Positions 20,677 through 32,935 of a DNA stretch of 64,000 nucleotides are shown here, piece by piece. Every line of letters starts with the position of its first letter. Within the stretch, counting starts at the first letter, position 1. This DNA is from Areca catechu. Taxonomy: Eukaryota > Streptophyta > Magnoliopsida > Arecales > Arecaceae. The notes under the pieces were generated by a model that worked only from the letters and a program-made list of their open reading frames with translations, did not search any database and was not told the origin of the DNA. A program made the translations under genes and the position numbers. The stretch covers positions 27,154,727 to 27,218,726 of the forward strand of contig CM038048.1 of assembly GCA_021397845.1 (NCBI GenBank). Direction: 5' to 3'.

Positions 20677-21941
20677 CATAATGAAGGAATTGTCTGACAA
20701 TCCCCAGATTCATGCAGGTTTTTCAAAAATTTTAATTAATCAAATTAATTGCAGCGGAAGTAAAAAAACCTAATCTAAGCATGCATAGCAGGATTTATTT
20801 ATGAACATGTAGATCCCCAAATAAATACAAAACTATCAAGTAGATCAAATGTACATACCTGTTGCGCTACTCCATGTTCATCGGATCAAATTTGGGAAAA
20901 GCCCCAGGATTCTACTAGAGCTGCGCATGCGCCCGGCCTCTGCCGGTATCCACGCAGAGATGGCCTGATATGAGTGTCGAGGCCACCAGAGTGCTAGCAC
21001 TTTGCAGGCCTCGCTTCGACAGTTGGATTATATCTTCCCTTCTTTTCTTTTTCTCTATACTAGAAATCCAAGAATGAAGATAGATTTCTTCTCAAGAAAT
21101 CAAGGATGAATAATTTTTCCTTTTCTTGAACTAAACCTTTCATTCAAGATCAAGGATTGGAAGAAAAGGTTGATCAAATAATCTCTTTTCTTTGGTACGA
21201 TGGAGAATCCAAGAAATAGGATAGGGCGGAATAAGTGAAAAACACCTCACGTAAAAATCCTAAGAGAACTCACACGCCACCTTTATTTACTGCCCGCACC
21301 CTTTTCTTATTACATGCCAAATCCAAATTTTTCTCCTAGAATCCCTTCCTATCTAAATTTAGGACAAGAGTTAAATCAAATTCAAAATCCTAGAACTAGA
21401 TGGATAAAGATAAGATGGAGAGAGAGAATCCTAGGGGCACCAATACCTTTGCGTGCCCCACATTTTTCATGCCAAAAAGCAAATTAACATGGAGGGCGTG
21501 AAGCTTCTTTCTTACACGTTCAAGAGGGATTAAGACATGGGGAGGAGAGAAAATTAGTTAGGAAATAGTTCAAGTGTTCAACTAACTCCTTGTCCTAACC
21601 CTTTTAGATTTCTAATTAACCTAACAAATCCTATTAGTATTAGGTTTAGGCTTAAATCTTAGGAATTAGTTATGGCCAACTAACTAAATCTAACCGAGGA
21701 TAATAGAGTAAGAGTGAGGGAGAAGAGGCCAAAAATGGCCAAAGAGATTACTTTCTCAATGATGAACTCACATAGAACACACAAGTCAAGACTACTCTCA
21801 TATAAATTTATAGCCTACCCTAACTTAAGGGCCAAGTAACCATGTAGATTAAAAAAATAAATTAGAGATCAAGTAACTTGTTGTAAAGTGACCTAAAGAC
21901 TTGGAGGCCAAGTTAGAGTTTACGGACAAAACAGCTTAATT
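20677..21941. other. Unassigned sequence right of the gag remnant
   Basis: Gag similarity fades after about 20700. The rest (GCAGCGGAAG near 20751, CTGCCGGTATCC near 20941) looks repeat-like, but I recognise no domain and found no paired termini. Confidence 0.35.
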
Positions 21942-21949
21942 GCTAAGAC

Positions 21950-22298
21950 CAGGGTTTGCGGTACTGTCCCGGACCGCGCAATATAGGGTGTACCATACCG
22001 TACCGGCCAAGAGCCAGTACAGTTCATCTATAAAAAACGGTCCGGCTTCTGGACCGTTGAAAAAATTTATATTCCATACCGGTATGGTATGGTACGGTAC
22101 CGTACCGGTATGTACTGCCTGGTTCGAGCTCGGTTCGGGTCCGGTTCAAATCCGATTCAACGACCCTTGCTTGAAAGGGTAGAGGAAAATAATTTTTTCT
22201 CAAATTTTCAAGGCTGGTACATGTACCGATATGGTACCATACCATACCGTACCGGTCGCTAACCGGTACGGGTCTCGGTACCGGTTCAGTGATCCTTG
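21950..22298 (+). mobile_element. GTAC-rich hAT MITE, family 1
   Basis: A 349-bp element starting CAGGGTTTGCGGTACTGTCC and ending TTCAGTGATCCTTG. A perfect 8-bp duplication GCTAAGAC flanks it (21942-21949 and 22299-22306). The core includes the near-palindromic run ATGGTACGGTACCGTACCGG. This copy defines the family borders well. Confidence 0.93.
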
Positions 22299-22306
22299 GC
22301 TAAGAC

Positions 22307-22801
22307 TCTTGTGAAAATTAAATAAATGTGATTCAATACACTAGCAATTTGGACCGCTAAATGACTTTAATACTCGAAATTAGATTCTTTGTTTCGCTAG
22401 CAGCTGCATGAGTGCATGAGTAATCATGCAATAGATTGTCTTGCCATTGAGGATTTTCACCATCAAACACTTGGGAAGAACATCTGGTGAAAGCATAACT
22501 ATGCATGCCTTAGATTCGCAGTGCATCGGACTCTGTATCTAATGTTACATGTCAAGTCATACAAATACATGAATCTTATAAGGTAGGATGATTCCACAAT
22601 AACCTATATGCATATACCTACCTATATAATGAAACACACCCCTCCAAAAAAAGAACAAAAAAAACTCACTTTAAAACTCATTGGTCCCTAGCATTCTTCA
22701 GATAATATGCATATGATGTAAAATGCCAAGTCAAACCAACAAACAAATATCTTATGATGTAGGAGTAACTCCATATATTCCCCCCATCTCTTTTTCATGC
22801 A
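22307..22801. other. Gene-free spacer between two MITEs
   Basis: AT-rich DNA with no domain, repeat pair or RNA gene that I can recognise. Confidence 0.4.
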
Positions 22802-22809
22802 ATTTAAAC

Positions 22810-23172
22810 TAGGGTTTTCGGAACCGTCCCGAACCTCTTGGTTCGGTGCATACCATACCGTATAGGCCAAGAACCCGTATGGTTCAGTCCTAAAAAATAG
22901 TTCGAGACCTGAACTATAAAAAATAACCTGAACCGGACCCGTACGGATCAGTTTGGACCGGTAAGGTCCGGTTAAGTCTGGTTCAGGCTCTGTTTGGCCC
23001 GGTTCGAGTCTGGTTCAAGTCCGATTCAGCAATCCTTGCTTGAGAGGGGGGAAGAAGATAGTTGTTTCTCAATTCACCAAGACCGGTACCTGTACCGGTA
23101 TGGTATGGTATGGTACCATACCATACTAGTCACTGATCGATACAGGTCCCGTTACTGGTTCAGCGATCCTTG
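22810..23172 (+). mobile_element. GTAC-rich hAT MITE, family 1
   Basis: A 363-bp element starting TAGGGTTTTCGGAACCGTCC and ending TTCAGCGATCCTTG. A perfect 8-bp duplication ATTTAAAC flanks it (22802-22809 and 23173-23180). It lies 511 bases from the previous copy in the same orientation and has diverged from it considerably. Confidence 0.93.
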
Positions 23173-23180
23173 ATTTAAAC

Positions 23181-24099
23181 TCTTTGTTCACTAATATAGG
23201 ATATGAAGAGTTTGCTGAAAACATGATCTCCTGCATCTGAATATGGCTATCAGAAGAATCAGTTATTTGAGATGTAGGCCTTGCGAGATTGCAGCTTGGA
23301 AAAGATATTCATGACCACTTATATCATGATACATGAAGGAGTAAGTTCTTGTCAAAAAACAAAAAGAAAGAAATGGAGGAAATGCATTAGAAGGTCCATC
23401 TTTGCTTAAGGATCTTAGCTCTATGATCTTTGGAGGAATAGTTCGCAGCCACCAAGCATAGTTTTTATCTATCTAGGGGAAAATATTCTTTCAGCTTCTG
23501 TAATAGGCCTACATTCTTTGTGTTGGAGTAGGATATGCCCTAAAGCCACTTACATATAATTGTAAACATTATTTGGAATAATACATGGACTTTTCCTTTT
23601 CATGATGACATAAACAGTATAGGGTATGTGCCGCATATCAGCCTTAGTGCTAAAAAAGAATCCATGACTTCTTCAGGAGAATTATCCAGGTGGTTAGAGT
23701 ATCTACCATAGAAAGGATTGGATATTCCTAAATACTTGCAATATGTTCACAGCTACAGGCGAGGTTGGGCATCACACATAAGGCTACTGAGGTATATAGT
23801 GACCATGGTATTCCTCCATTTAGTTTGTCCTCACACTAACACCTGCGCATGCTATCATATTGAATGTCAATACAAGCATTCCACTTTTGAAATCACTATC
23901 AAGGGTTGATGTGTGAATCAGATTGGATGACTTACCAGTGGTCATTGGACCTAAGGACAAGATACCTTACTGTGTTGCCAAACTTGTGTATTGACAATGA
24001 TAAATGGACTATTTCCTTGATAGAGAACACAAGGATTCACTATATTTAGATGTGAGTGATAGTTTAGCTGCCCAATATTGAATTTATCATATTGCATGG
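23181..24099. other. Unassigned DNA, possible LTR fragment
   Basis: From about 23521 the text TGTTGGAGTAGGATATGCCC resembles the start of the LTR-like unit at 25629 (TGTATGCCCTAGAAGCC). I could not define an end, so this may be a truncated relative. No coding region is visible. Confidence 0.3.
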
Positions 24100-24950
24100 T
24101 GATGTGGGGGCTAAACCCTCAACCTTGGCATCCTGAGGGTTTACATGTTGAGCTCCGTACCCCACACCCAAGGCCCATCATTCCTGGGGCAAGTCGGGGC
24201 CACGCTGTCAAGCAAGTAGCGCTCTAGATCCCTCGGCCCAATTAATCTTCAGCCAAGGCATTATTTCAACTTCTAGTGGCCATGGCCGGATACCCCCTTA
24301 CATGGATCAGATCTGCACCCCGAGTCCCTCGGTTTCAGTTGACCCTCAACCTCAATGAAGACACTTAAGCCAATCCTGAACCCTTGCATTCAAGGATGGG
24401 TGAAAGCCCCTGATAGCACTCTCCAAGGGAGCCACAGGGGGCATTAATTGATGCTCATTTTCATGTGCCCAGTGGCACGCTCAGGAGGCCATATCCTGTA
24501 ATCTTTAACAAATTCTTGCCATTAAGGAGAGCATGACCCGTCCCATGCAATGGTCCACATCGCCATTACGAAATGTGGCTACAATGCATAAAAGACAATC
24601 TCAGTTGATTGTAGGGAGACATTCCAAACAAAATGAATGATCCTTTGATGTCTTGCTTGATGAGACCTCCAGACACGTCACTTCTCACCAAACCCACTAG
24701 GAGACTTTCCTCTCCTGAAAATGCCCTTGCCTTTGGCATATAAAAGGGGTTCCTTGAGAACTCCCAAGGTACACAATAAAATCCACTCTCCTAGCTCCAC
24801 TCACCTTTTTTCCTCCTGTTGCTTGCTATCTAACTTGGGTGTCGAAGGGTCCTCGCCAGAGCAACCTTTCGGCCAGGACTTCCTTGCAGGTACCGTCTAT
24901 AAGCACTACGCCTCTAGCGATCTCCAGTGTCCGGGCGGGAAGCAGCAACA
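24100..24950 (+). repeat. 5' LTR of plus-strand Tat-lineage element (family A)
   Basis: The LTR runs from TGATGTGGGGGCTAAACCC to AGCAGCAACA, 851 bp, and matches the inverted LTR at 6645-7490. A TATA box TATAAAAGG lies at 24739-24747. A primer-binding-type sequence GATTGGCGC follows at 24954, which marks it as a 5' LTR with its body to the right. Confidence 0.85.
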
Positions 24951-25628
24951 ATAGATTGGCGCTAAAGGAAGGGCCACATCCCATTTTTGGAAGAAGCACC
25001 GAGTGAAGTCATCATGCCACCCAAAGGCATGTCTACCCGGCTCCGGTGCCACCACCTCCCGACAAGTTGGTCAGCTAGCCAGCGATCATCCTTCTAAGCC
25101 TCAACTCGGTGCAACTCAGCATGAGGGCCAGATGGGACCTGATCGCTTGGAGCAGCTCTCCCAATAGATCCAGGCACTGGTGGCTACGGTTCAAGTGATC
25201 TAGTGCCGAGACCTGACTGTAGCAGAGGTGCTAGTGTTGAAACCTGTTTGGGCCACCTTACGCTGCGACTCGGTGGCATTCAGAGAGCAGTAGCCAGAGC
25301 AGCAACCATTTTCCCCTCCACGGAGTCCTAGATGGGAGGGGTACACCCGGTAGAGTATACTTAGAAGTCCCAAATGGGCAAGGAGATGATCTCCTTCGTC
25401 TCGGTCCGATGAAGGATCGATACCGGCTCAATCACCACCCCAACCTTCTGATGTGTATACCATGAGGGATGAGGAAGTGGACTGCAGGTTTCAAGAGCTG
25501 AACTAATGTATTGAAGCCCTACAAGAATCAGTCCCTAATAAAGGAGACGGACTCAGCTTCAATACTGATCCACCCTTTGGGGCTCTTATCATGTAGGATC
25601 AGCTGCTTTGGTAGCTACAGACTTGTAT
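24951..25628 (+). pseudogene. Leader and N-terminal gag of plus-strand Tat element (truncated)
   Basis: After the primer-binding-type site the ATG near 25011 opens MPPKGMSTRL. Further blocks resemble the N-terminal gag of the minus-strand copy at 27282-27830 (SRSDEGS near 25390-25430, then TDPPFGALIM near 25565). Stops and frameshifts are frequent. The gag ends abruptly at the LTR-like unit starting at 25629. Confidence 0.6.
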
Positions 25629-26857
25629 TAGATGTATGCCCTAGAAGCCAATCTGGCTGACACATTTCTGATTTTAGAATATTAAATTATATTTAATATT
25701 TTTATTTGGATAATTTTATCCATACATGTAGTATATGCGTTCATGTATCATCCAAGAAATTAATGGACAATAATACATTTTCAAGAGTGGAGAATTTGAG
25801 ACGTGTCATTATTGTAGGATATCACAGGAACAGTGATTGATCCGGTTTGATCAGTGCATAGATCGCTTCTTTTAGGGTAGTGGAATCTTGAGTTTAGAGT
25901 GTGGGGATATTGGAACGAGTGTAGGTGTTTTAAAGAACGACGGTACTGAGTGTGATCAATATGAGAAGTCACATGGATATCTACTCACTTGTCAGTAACT
26001 TTTTCGATACTGTAGTTGTGTGATTTTTTTGACCTGCGATGCCTTAGCCACTCTCAGTGGAGTTGCTGTAGTCTGACAACACAAAACATTGACCCTGGCC
26101 ACTCATGTCTTTGCAGTGTTCATTGGCTAAAGTAGGTTCACTATAGGAGTGGAATTGCACTTAAAGAAAATCTATCGACTTTAGTAGTTAAGGTGCAGTC
26201 CTATGTAATTTAAGAAACTAAGTCCAGAAAATCCATGGCTACGGTAGGTGAAGGATAAAAAAGAGTTTTTATGAATGTCACATTAGATTTAAGCTAATTA
26301 AATTTGGCATATGACAGATGCTTAGGATTTGGCAAGTTTTTATGACCTGGATCTTGTCGGGACTTTCAATAGAAAAACTCAATCACACAGTAACTATATC
26401 TAGGAGTTCTTTCTTCTATTCTACTAGGTTGCCACTACATATTACTAGGCATCACAGGTGGATTATGAAAATCTACTAGGATCGTTTTGGATTAGCGATC
26501 CTTGATGGGGTGAGCTAGAATTGTTCCGATCCGTTGAAAGAATTCAATGATACTATGATGGAGATTATAGTATATCTCAATCTCACTACCAAATAGAATG
26601 GAACCTGAGAGGTCACCCATAATAGGGGCTTGACCTGATCATAGTTGGATCAAAATATGTAAAAGTTATATATTTAGAAATTCTAAATTTGTAAGGATTA
26701 CAAATTTAGAACCTGCTAAATTAGGAAACTGCTAATTTTAGCAAGGACTTTATTACAAGAATTATAATTTAATTAGATGATTTGATCATTTAATTATAAT
26801 TAGGCTCGATCCAAACTGAATTGGATTCAATTTGGTTGGCCGCTTTATTGAATCAAC
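25629..26857 (+). repeat. Solo-LTR-like unit, copia-type
   Basis: It starts TGTATGCCCTAGAAGCCAAT, a form common in plant copia LTRs, and ends near ATCAACCCACA, giving a TG...CA unit of about 1.23 kb. The flanks are TTAGA on the left and TTAAG on the right, an imperfect match. It lies exactly where a plus-strand gag on the left meets a minus-strand gag on the right. Confidence 0.5.
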
Positions 26858-27830
26858 CCACATTAAGACCTGAGGGACTCTCCTCTTTGCTTAACATGGA
26901 TCAAAGAGTCAGAACTCCGACATGACTTCCGACTACTAGCAAAACGTGAAATGAAGGACTGACTTAACTGGTCGAAAGAATGAACAGAGCCTGGTTTCAG
27001 GCTCAAATACCAATATTGCATCGATATCTTGAGGGTTAAAGGAAAGGTGCGACACAACACTATATCAGTAGCTTCGTGTAAGAACATCATGGTTTTAAAA
27101 CCCTGTAGGTAGTCTATCGGATCAACAGAGCCATCATATATTTCTAGCGGTGGCATTTTAAAATGCTTTGGCAGTAGCTCTTGCAGAATACAAACTTCAA
27201 AAGATGGCTCGATAACAAAACCAAGGTCATCATTTTTGGAATATGCTAAGCCCCGTGGAACTTCAAGACGTTGATTTATCTCTAGAAACTTACGATCCAC
27301 CTGACATCCCTAGCTAGGTGTGCTGCAGGAAATTGAGGTATATGAGTTGTGGTGGACCCTTCATCCGATTGGGGTGAAGGGGAACGCCTTCTTGTTTGCC
27401 TAGGACCTTCCTGGGCTACAGGAGGAAGTGGTTCCCCCCGCCCATCATTTGGAGGGAATGAGAGCCGTCGTGGCTCCAGGCACACCGCTCCTAAAGGTGC
27501 TGGGGTTTGTGGTGACGGGGCTGGTTCTGCTCCTAGTGAAGGTGGAATTGCCGGCATTGCAAGTACCATAATACGCTGTATTACTCAAATGACAGCAGCT
27601 AACTCATGTACCTGCTGGATGAGCCTCTCTAGGACATCAGGTTGATTTCCTTATGGAAGGGGGCAACTCGAACGCCCATAACTGAGTTTCCAGCTTGGCT
27701 ATCCCGTTGAGAAGTGGTGGTACCTGAGCGCCAAATGGACACCTTTTAGAGGCATGCAATGTACCGCAGAAGTTATTTTTTGAATAGTAGGTGAAAGGAG
27801 GCCCTTCCTCTATCTGATGGCGCTGCAATC
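26858..27830 (-). pseudogene. Gag of a second minus-strand Tat element (family B)
   Basis: The frame over 26863-27300 reads FKMPPLEIYDGSVDPIDYLQ, then LKPGSVHSFDQLSQSFISRF and SLIHVKQRGESLRS, a Retrotrans_gag domain. The N-terminal part at 27282-27569 is proline-rich with RRRSPSPQSDEGS. The gag begins just inside the family-B LTR at 27831 and is cut at 26857. The rest of the element is absent from the window. Confidence 0.8.
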
Positions 27831-28974
27831 TGCTCGATCACAGGAGTGAGCTAGAAAGGAGATGGGGGCAGCTATACCTGCAAAGAAAGCCCTGATTGAA
27901 GGGATTTCCAATGAAGATTCTTCGATGGTCAAGTCAGTATTCTAAACCAATCAGGAAGAATAAGTGCAAGTGCATGAGGATAAGGAGCAGAAGTGGGAGC
28001 AAGGAATTCCAAACCATGTCGTACCGGCCGATTCGGGGCATACCGAACCGGATCGACAGCCAATCAACATAGTTCGGCCCAATAAATGGGTTCCCTATGT
28101 TTCCAAAATTAAAAAAAATTGGTGAACCGGTCCAACTGGTCCTAAACTGGCTTGAACCGTGCCGAACCAGTCGGTTCGGCCGGTTCAAACTGGTTCAGAT
28201 GGTTTTTTTAATTTTTCTTTGGTTACTATGAACTTACGGTGGGTAGGGGGCCTTTTTAAAGATACAAAGAGCTCCCTGATAGTTTTGGAAGGCTTCAACC
28301 GACTCAAAAAAATCTATTTTTTCACATTTCAAGTCAATCAAATACCAAATAATTCAAGAGTAAGGTAGATTTAAGGTATAAATAATTTCCTTTCTCTCTT
28401 CTCCCTCTCCTCCTTTTTTGAAATTTGTAGAAATTAAAAAATTAAGGAGAGATGCTATCAAATTTTTTTTGCATGATTTTGGAATATGTTATAGATCTAT
28501 GAAAGATCAACACAATGATGCTAAGATCTTGATTTTTTGTTAAATATATAATTTTTAAAATTAAAAATTAATTTTAGATTAAAAAATTAATAAAAAATAA
28601 AATAAATAAATATAAATTATAAATTATAGATTATTGTTATAGGGCTCGTAAGCTACTTTTACTATAAATTTCTGTCAATTTATCCAAGTTTTGATGCATC
28701 TTATAAATAGTACTTTAGATTTAATATTAAAGAAAAAGTGACCTTTAATAAATTTCTGATATCTTAAAATAATATATGTAATATCCATGATAGGATCCTA
28801 CATGAATCTAAAATAAAATTATTTTTTTATAATATTTTAATTTTTTATATTTTTTAAATCTAAAAAATAAAAAAATATATTTATTTAAATAAAAAAATTT
28901 AAAAATTAGGTTAATAAAGTATTAATTAATAAACATAATTATTGAGCTTATGTACTTTTTAAATATTCAGGAAT

Positions 28975-31700
28975 GGATCTATCGAGGAGAAGGATCCGGA
29001 GCGTAATATTGATTGGTTACATGGAAAAATGCTCTCGGATCGGTATCACTAGAGGTGTAAATGGTGTAATATAGAATTCAAAGACGGTGGGATAACGAGG
29101 TTGAGGCAACACTTGGCTGGCGGCTATTCTAATGCATTTGCATGCCGACAATGTCCATAAGAGGTCCGTCAGTTGATGAAAAAGTATTTTGCTGATTTCA
29201 AAGCAGAAAAAGAAAGAACATCAAAGAAGGTAGAAATGGATTGCAGAGCCGCAGAACCATCTTATTACTCCAGAGAGTCAGGGAGCATCTATTTCTTCTG
29301 ATAAGGAGGCACAGATAGAGACTGTTATTTAAGTGAGCTTGTATGAGCAGTATAGAGAAGACGGTCAGGCTAAGAGCGATTTAGACCATCAGCTTTGGGT
29401 CGAGATCGGGATCGAGCTCTGCAAGTATTGCAGGAGAGTCTAAGATAGTTTAGGATGATCTTCTCAGTCAAAGAGCCCATCAGGAGAGGCACCAACCATA
29501 TTGCATCCATGTTGGAAGTATTTAGCAGTAGAAAGTCTTCCGGGGATATTCCAACAGGAGCCACTATCCATGATGTTGATCCACATGCCCTTCCTAGCAG
29601 AGATTCTGAGGATTGATAACATGCTGAAAAAGAATAAAAAAAAGGATATGTGATGGGCCATTGGATCTTAATTTTATTTCAGTCATATCTCAACACACGC
29701 AGCAGACAATTCATATTATCGCTCTGCTATTTCATCTATACAGGTTGCTGGTGCAGGTGTAGATTCTCAGGATCGAGAGATTTATGATCAGCTTCGGATA
29801 GTAATAAGGAGCTAAAAAATTGGATTGCCTATTATCAGAATAAGTGGCCCGTGTATGGATTGACAGTGATGTGTAATGGTTAGACTGGTCCTAGTAAACG
29901 AAGCATCAACTTCTTGACTTATTATGATGGAAAAAAAATTTTAAAAAAATCTATTGATGCTCGAAATCATGTATACGATAATAGTTATATCCTTAGATTA
30001 ATGGAGATAAATAATCAGGTGGAAGAGCAAAATGTCATACAGGTCATCACAAATAATGGATCACAGTACAGGCCGTAGGGCAGATCTTGATGCAGCGGTG
30101 ACCGCATATTTTATGGACCCCTTATACTACACATTGATTGATCTCATGTTGATGGATATTCAAAAAAACCGTAAGGTACAGAAGATAGTTGAGTTATCGT
30201 AGACTATCACCAGATTCATCTATAACCATACATGGATTTTAACATTGATGAGGAGCTTTACTGGAAAAGAAATATTGAGACCAGGAGTCACACGGTTTGC
30301 TACAAATTATATAGCACTTGATAGTCTTTTAGGCAAGAAAGTAGAGTTGCATCAGATATTTATCAGTTAGGAGTGGCAGCAGAGTAGATATGCTAGGATA
30401 AATACTGAAGGGAGCAATGTCAAGAATTTAGTGACGAGACATTCTGGCAGCGAGTTGAGAGAATAATGGAGGCTATCAAAACTCTATATGAGTTACTTCG
30501 AGCTGTGGACTCTAAGAGATGCTCAGATGGGCTTCCCATATTACATGATGCAAAGGACAAAGAAAAAGATCCAAAAGACAGATCCAGCATATGCTATTGA
30601 GTATATCCGGATCATTGATGGACGGTGAAGTTATTAAATGAGTTCAGATTTGCATCCAGCAGATATGCAGTAATTTATGAACTCTCTAAAATTTTAAATT
30701 AAATTATATTTATACAAGTACACTTGGCTAATTCTTAAGATATATGTACAGCTTACTATCTGAATTCGGGATTTCAATATAACATGCTAAACATTGTCAT
30801 GGATAAATAGCTTATCTGCCCTACACAATATTATATACAAAATAGAGCCTGATCTAGATGTCGCGGCTATGTGCCTAGAAAAGTTATGTTAAAATTGTTG
30901 AATGATTTTTATTAGTAATAATTTCAACAAGTAGTATATAATAACAATACATTTTTTTTCCAAACGAAATTTTTTAGGGAGAGCACAAATTCTTTTGGAT
31001 CCACTGTAGCCATCATAAGTAAATCAAAGATGAATCCCGGTAGGTACTACTAAGTACTAAATCTAATATTAGATTCATATTGATTTTTTAATTTTATTGA
31101 ATCTAAAATTCTAAATAATTTAATATCTTTTGCAGCTGAATGATGGATGCATTTTGGTGGATCTGCAAAATATCTAAAAGTTCTTATAATCAAGATCTTC
31201 TCGCAGATGGTGTGATCTAGTAGATGTGAGTGCAACTGGTCTATATTTGACCTTTCCACTTCAAGCAGAGAAACCGTTTAAAATAGAAATGCCTCAACGA
31301 TCTTGTTTGTGTATAATATAATTTAAGGTTGAGGCCAAAGTGCATTCAGGAGAAAGTTGAACTAAAATACTCCGATCCCACAACAAGTACTTATGTTGAT
31401 GAGGATGAAGATCCAATGATTGGATGGGTCGTGAGTTAGCAGCAAAAGCCAGAGCTTGATGAGCCAAGATCGCCTCCTTGACCAGCTAGTTTTGTAGCTA
31501 ACGAGGCTGAGATGGATGTTGAACAATGGATAACAAGCAATATTCCTTACAGGGCTTCAGCAGATACATCACATCATCCCTTCCCGCCATCTATTCGGCC
31601 TAGAGATAGAAAAAAAAAGAAAGGCAGTTGTATCTCCACCAAAGCACTCAGTTCATTTAGATTCAGATATCAGAGAGAGTGGTGATAGTACTTCTTCAAA
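28975..31700 (+). pseudogene. hAT transposase pseudogene (BED zinc finger, DUF659, hAT dimerisation)
   Basis: A BED-type zinc finger is readable at 29050-29155: CKWCN, EFKDGGITRLRQHLAGGYSN and CRQCP. The DUF659 core starts at about 29850 (WPVYGLTVMC, with a stop in place of the Trp of a DGWTGPSKRS-type motif). VITNNGSQY near 30050 stands where VITDNGSQY is usual. From 30170 to 30450 RKVQKIVELS, NHTWILTLMRSFTGKE and RPGVTRFATNYIALDSLLGK are clear. The C-terminal dimerisation part (MHFGGSAKYLKVL and SRCECNWSIF) lies at 31145-31255. A tail from 31380 includes YVDEDEDPMIGW. Many stops make it inactive. Confidence 0.88.
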
Positions 31701-32250
31701 AAATAAAGGATCTAATGATCAGGGAGGGACCGGAGGACAGGAGTCGTAACCACCTATTCATCTTCGATTCACTGGTAAGTCACAGTTTAGCCATGCCACA
31801 CGATACAGACCATGGTGCACTAGTTGATAGACCCCGTGGTGATACGATTCCATATAGACGACGGGCTCTACGAGATCGTTCGAGACATAATGCAATTGCG
31901 GCTCTTGCACGTAGAGTAGGATCCAGGAATGTATCAGGATCATCCTCATATTCGGGATCCTCTTACCCGCAACTACCGATAACTTGTGATCTATATGGTC
32001 CATATGGTGCATCTAAAATATCTTCTAGTGATTATTATCCCATGCAGCTCGAAACATCTTACGGATCTGATTTTGCTGCCAGTATATTTGGATGGGCCCC
32101 TGCATAACCATATCATCAGTCTCTGGATATCTTTGAAAGTTGAGATATTGGCGAGGGATCTGCAATGAGTTACGATCCATCATGCATACCTCCTGAAATG
32201 AGCTCACAGGAATATCATACTGCCTGGTTAGAGAGATTTACTGATCCTTG
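31700..32250 (+). pseudogene. C-terminal tail exon of the hAT gene (degenerate)
   Basis: After the dimerisation region the frame continues in pieces. From about 31815 it reads GALVDRPRGDTIPYRRRALR, then SSYSGSSYPQLP and SSDYYPMQLETSYGSDF, a low-complexity Ser/Tyr-rich tail. Similar tails occur on plant hAT proteins of this type. It ends near the right terminus of the element. Confidence 0.55.
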
Positions 32251-32935
32251 AGTGGGAGTTCATTAAGAGTGGGAGTGTGTAGGTAGGTACCTCTGGGGGT
32301 TCGTTAAAAGTCCCCCTTTTATAGCAAATCTCGATGGTAGTTCAGAGATAATCCAGCATGGTGGCTGGCAAATAGGGAATGGACTCCTGGAATTGTCATC
32401 CAGATTTTTGGATGAAGATCATCCTTATCTGCCTGGGATATCCTTCCATTAAGGAGTTGTCTCATGTATCTTTTTACTGTTTGCCTTAATGGCTCTAGGA
32501 AATATGGCTTAAAGGAAGGCCACGCCTCTTTGATGGCTGAGATATGCTCTAGATATTGGGACTTGACAGTTTGTTGCGAAGGATCCTTCAAAATGAGTGT
32601 CGGTAGATTTCTGCTTCGGTCTTTCGATGAATATTTTCATAAGAGCGGCTAATCGAGTTAGGACTTTGCACCAAAATTTGGTAGGTTAGACCTTTTGCAA
32701 GCAGGGTTTCGTGAAACTCAGGGTTCGGGAACCGGGTCCCCAATATACAGAAAGTAAATAGGAACATATATCTTACCCGGAGGTTAATTAGTTGGTAACC
32801 CGGTTGACAAGTTGTTCATTAAGACTGTCCAGTCTAAAACTATCAAGGACCAGGAGGGCTAGAGGTAGGTACTGAGCAGAGTCAAATCTTTAGTTCGGGA
32901 GAGAACCGAGGTCCCATAGTTCGGATGTGCCATAC

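Larger units (their letters stand above)
28000..32250 (+). mobile_element. hAT transposon with transposase remnant (4.25 kb)
   Basis: The element begins CAAGGAATTCC and ends TTTACTGATCCTTG, so both ends carry CAAGG in inverted orientation. The 8-bp flank AGTGGGAG is identical on both sides (27992-27999 and 32251-32258). It contains a degenerate hAT transposase (separate entry). Its left subterminal part, 28018-28205, is rich in GTACCGGCC, AACCGG and CGGTTC motifs, resembling the family-1 MITEs. AGTGGGAG also occurs once more at 32268, a small caution about the duplication. Confidence 0.85.

Noticed and set aside
21950..22298. tRNA-derived SINE
   Set aside because: GGTTCAAATCC and GGTTCGAGTCT phrases resemble a pol III B box, but the elements have inverted termini and fixed 8-bp target duplications, no A-rich tail and no A box at the right distance.
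6645..24950. One single retrotransposon bounded by these two LTRs
   Set aside because: The LTRs are in opposite orientation, and each is followed on its right side by a signal (polypurine tract, primer-binding-type site) that excludes a common element.
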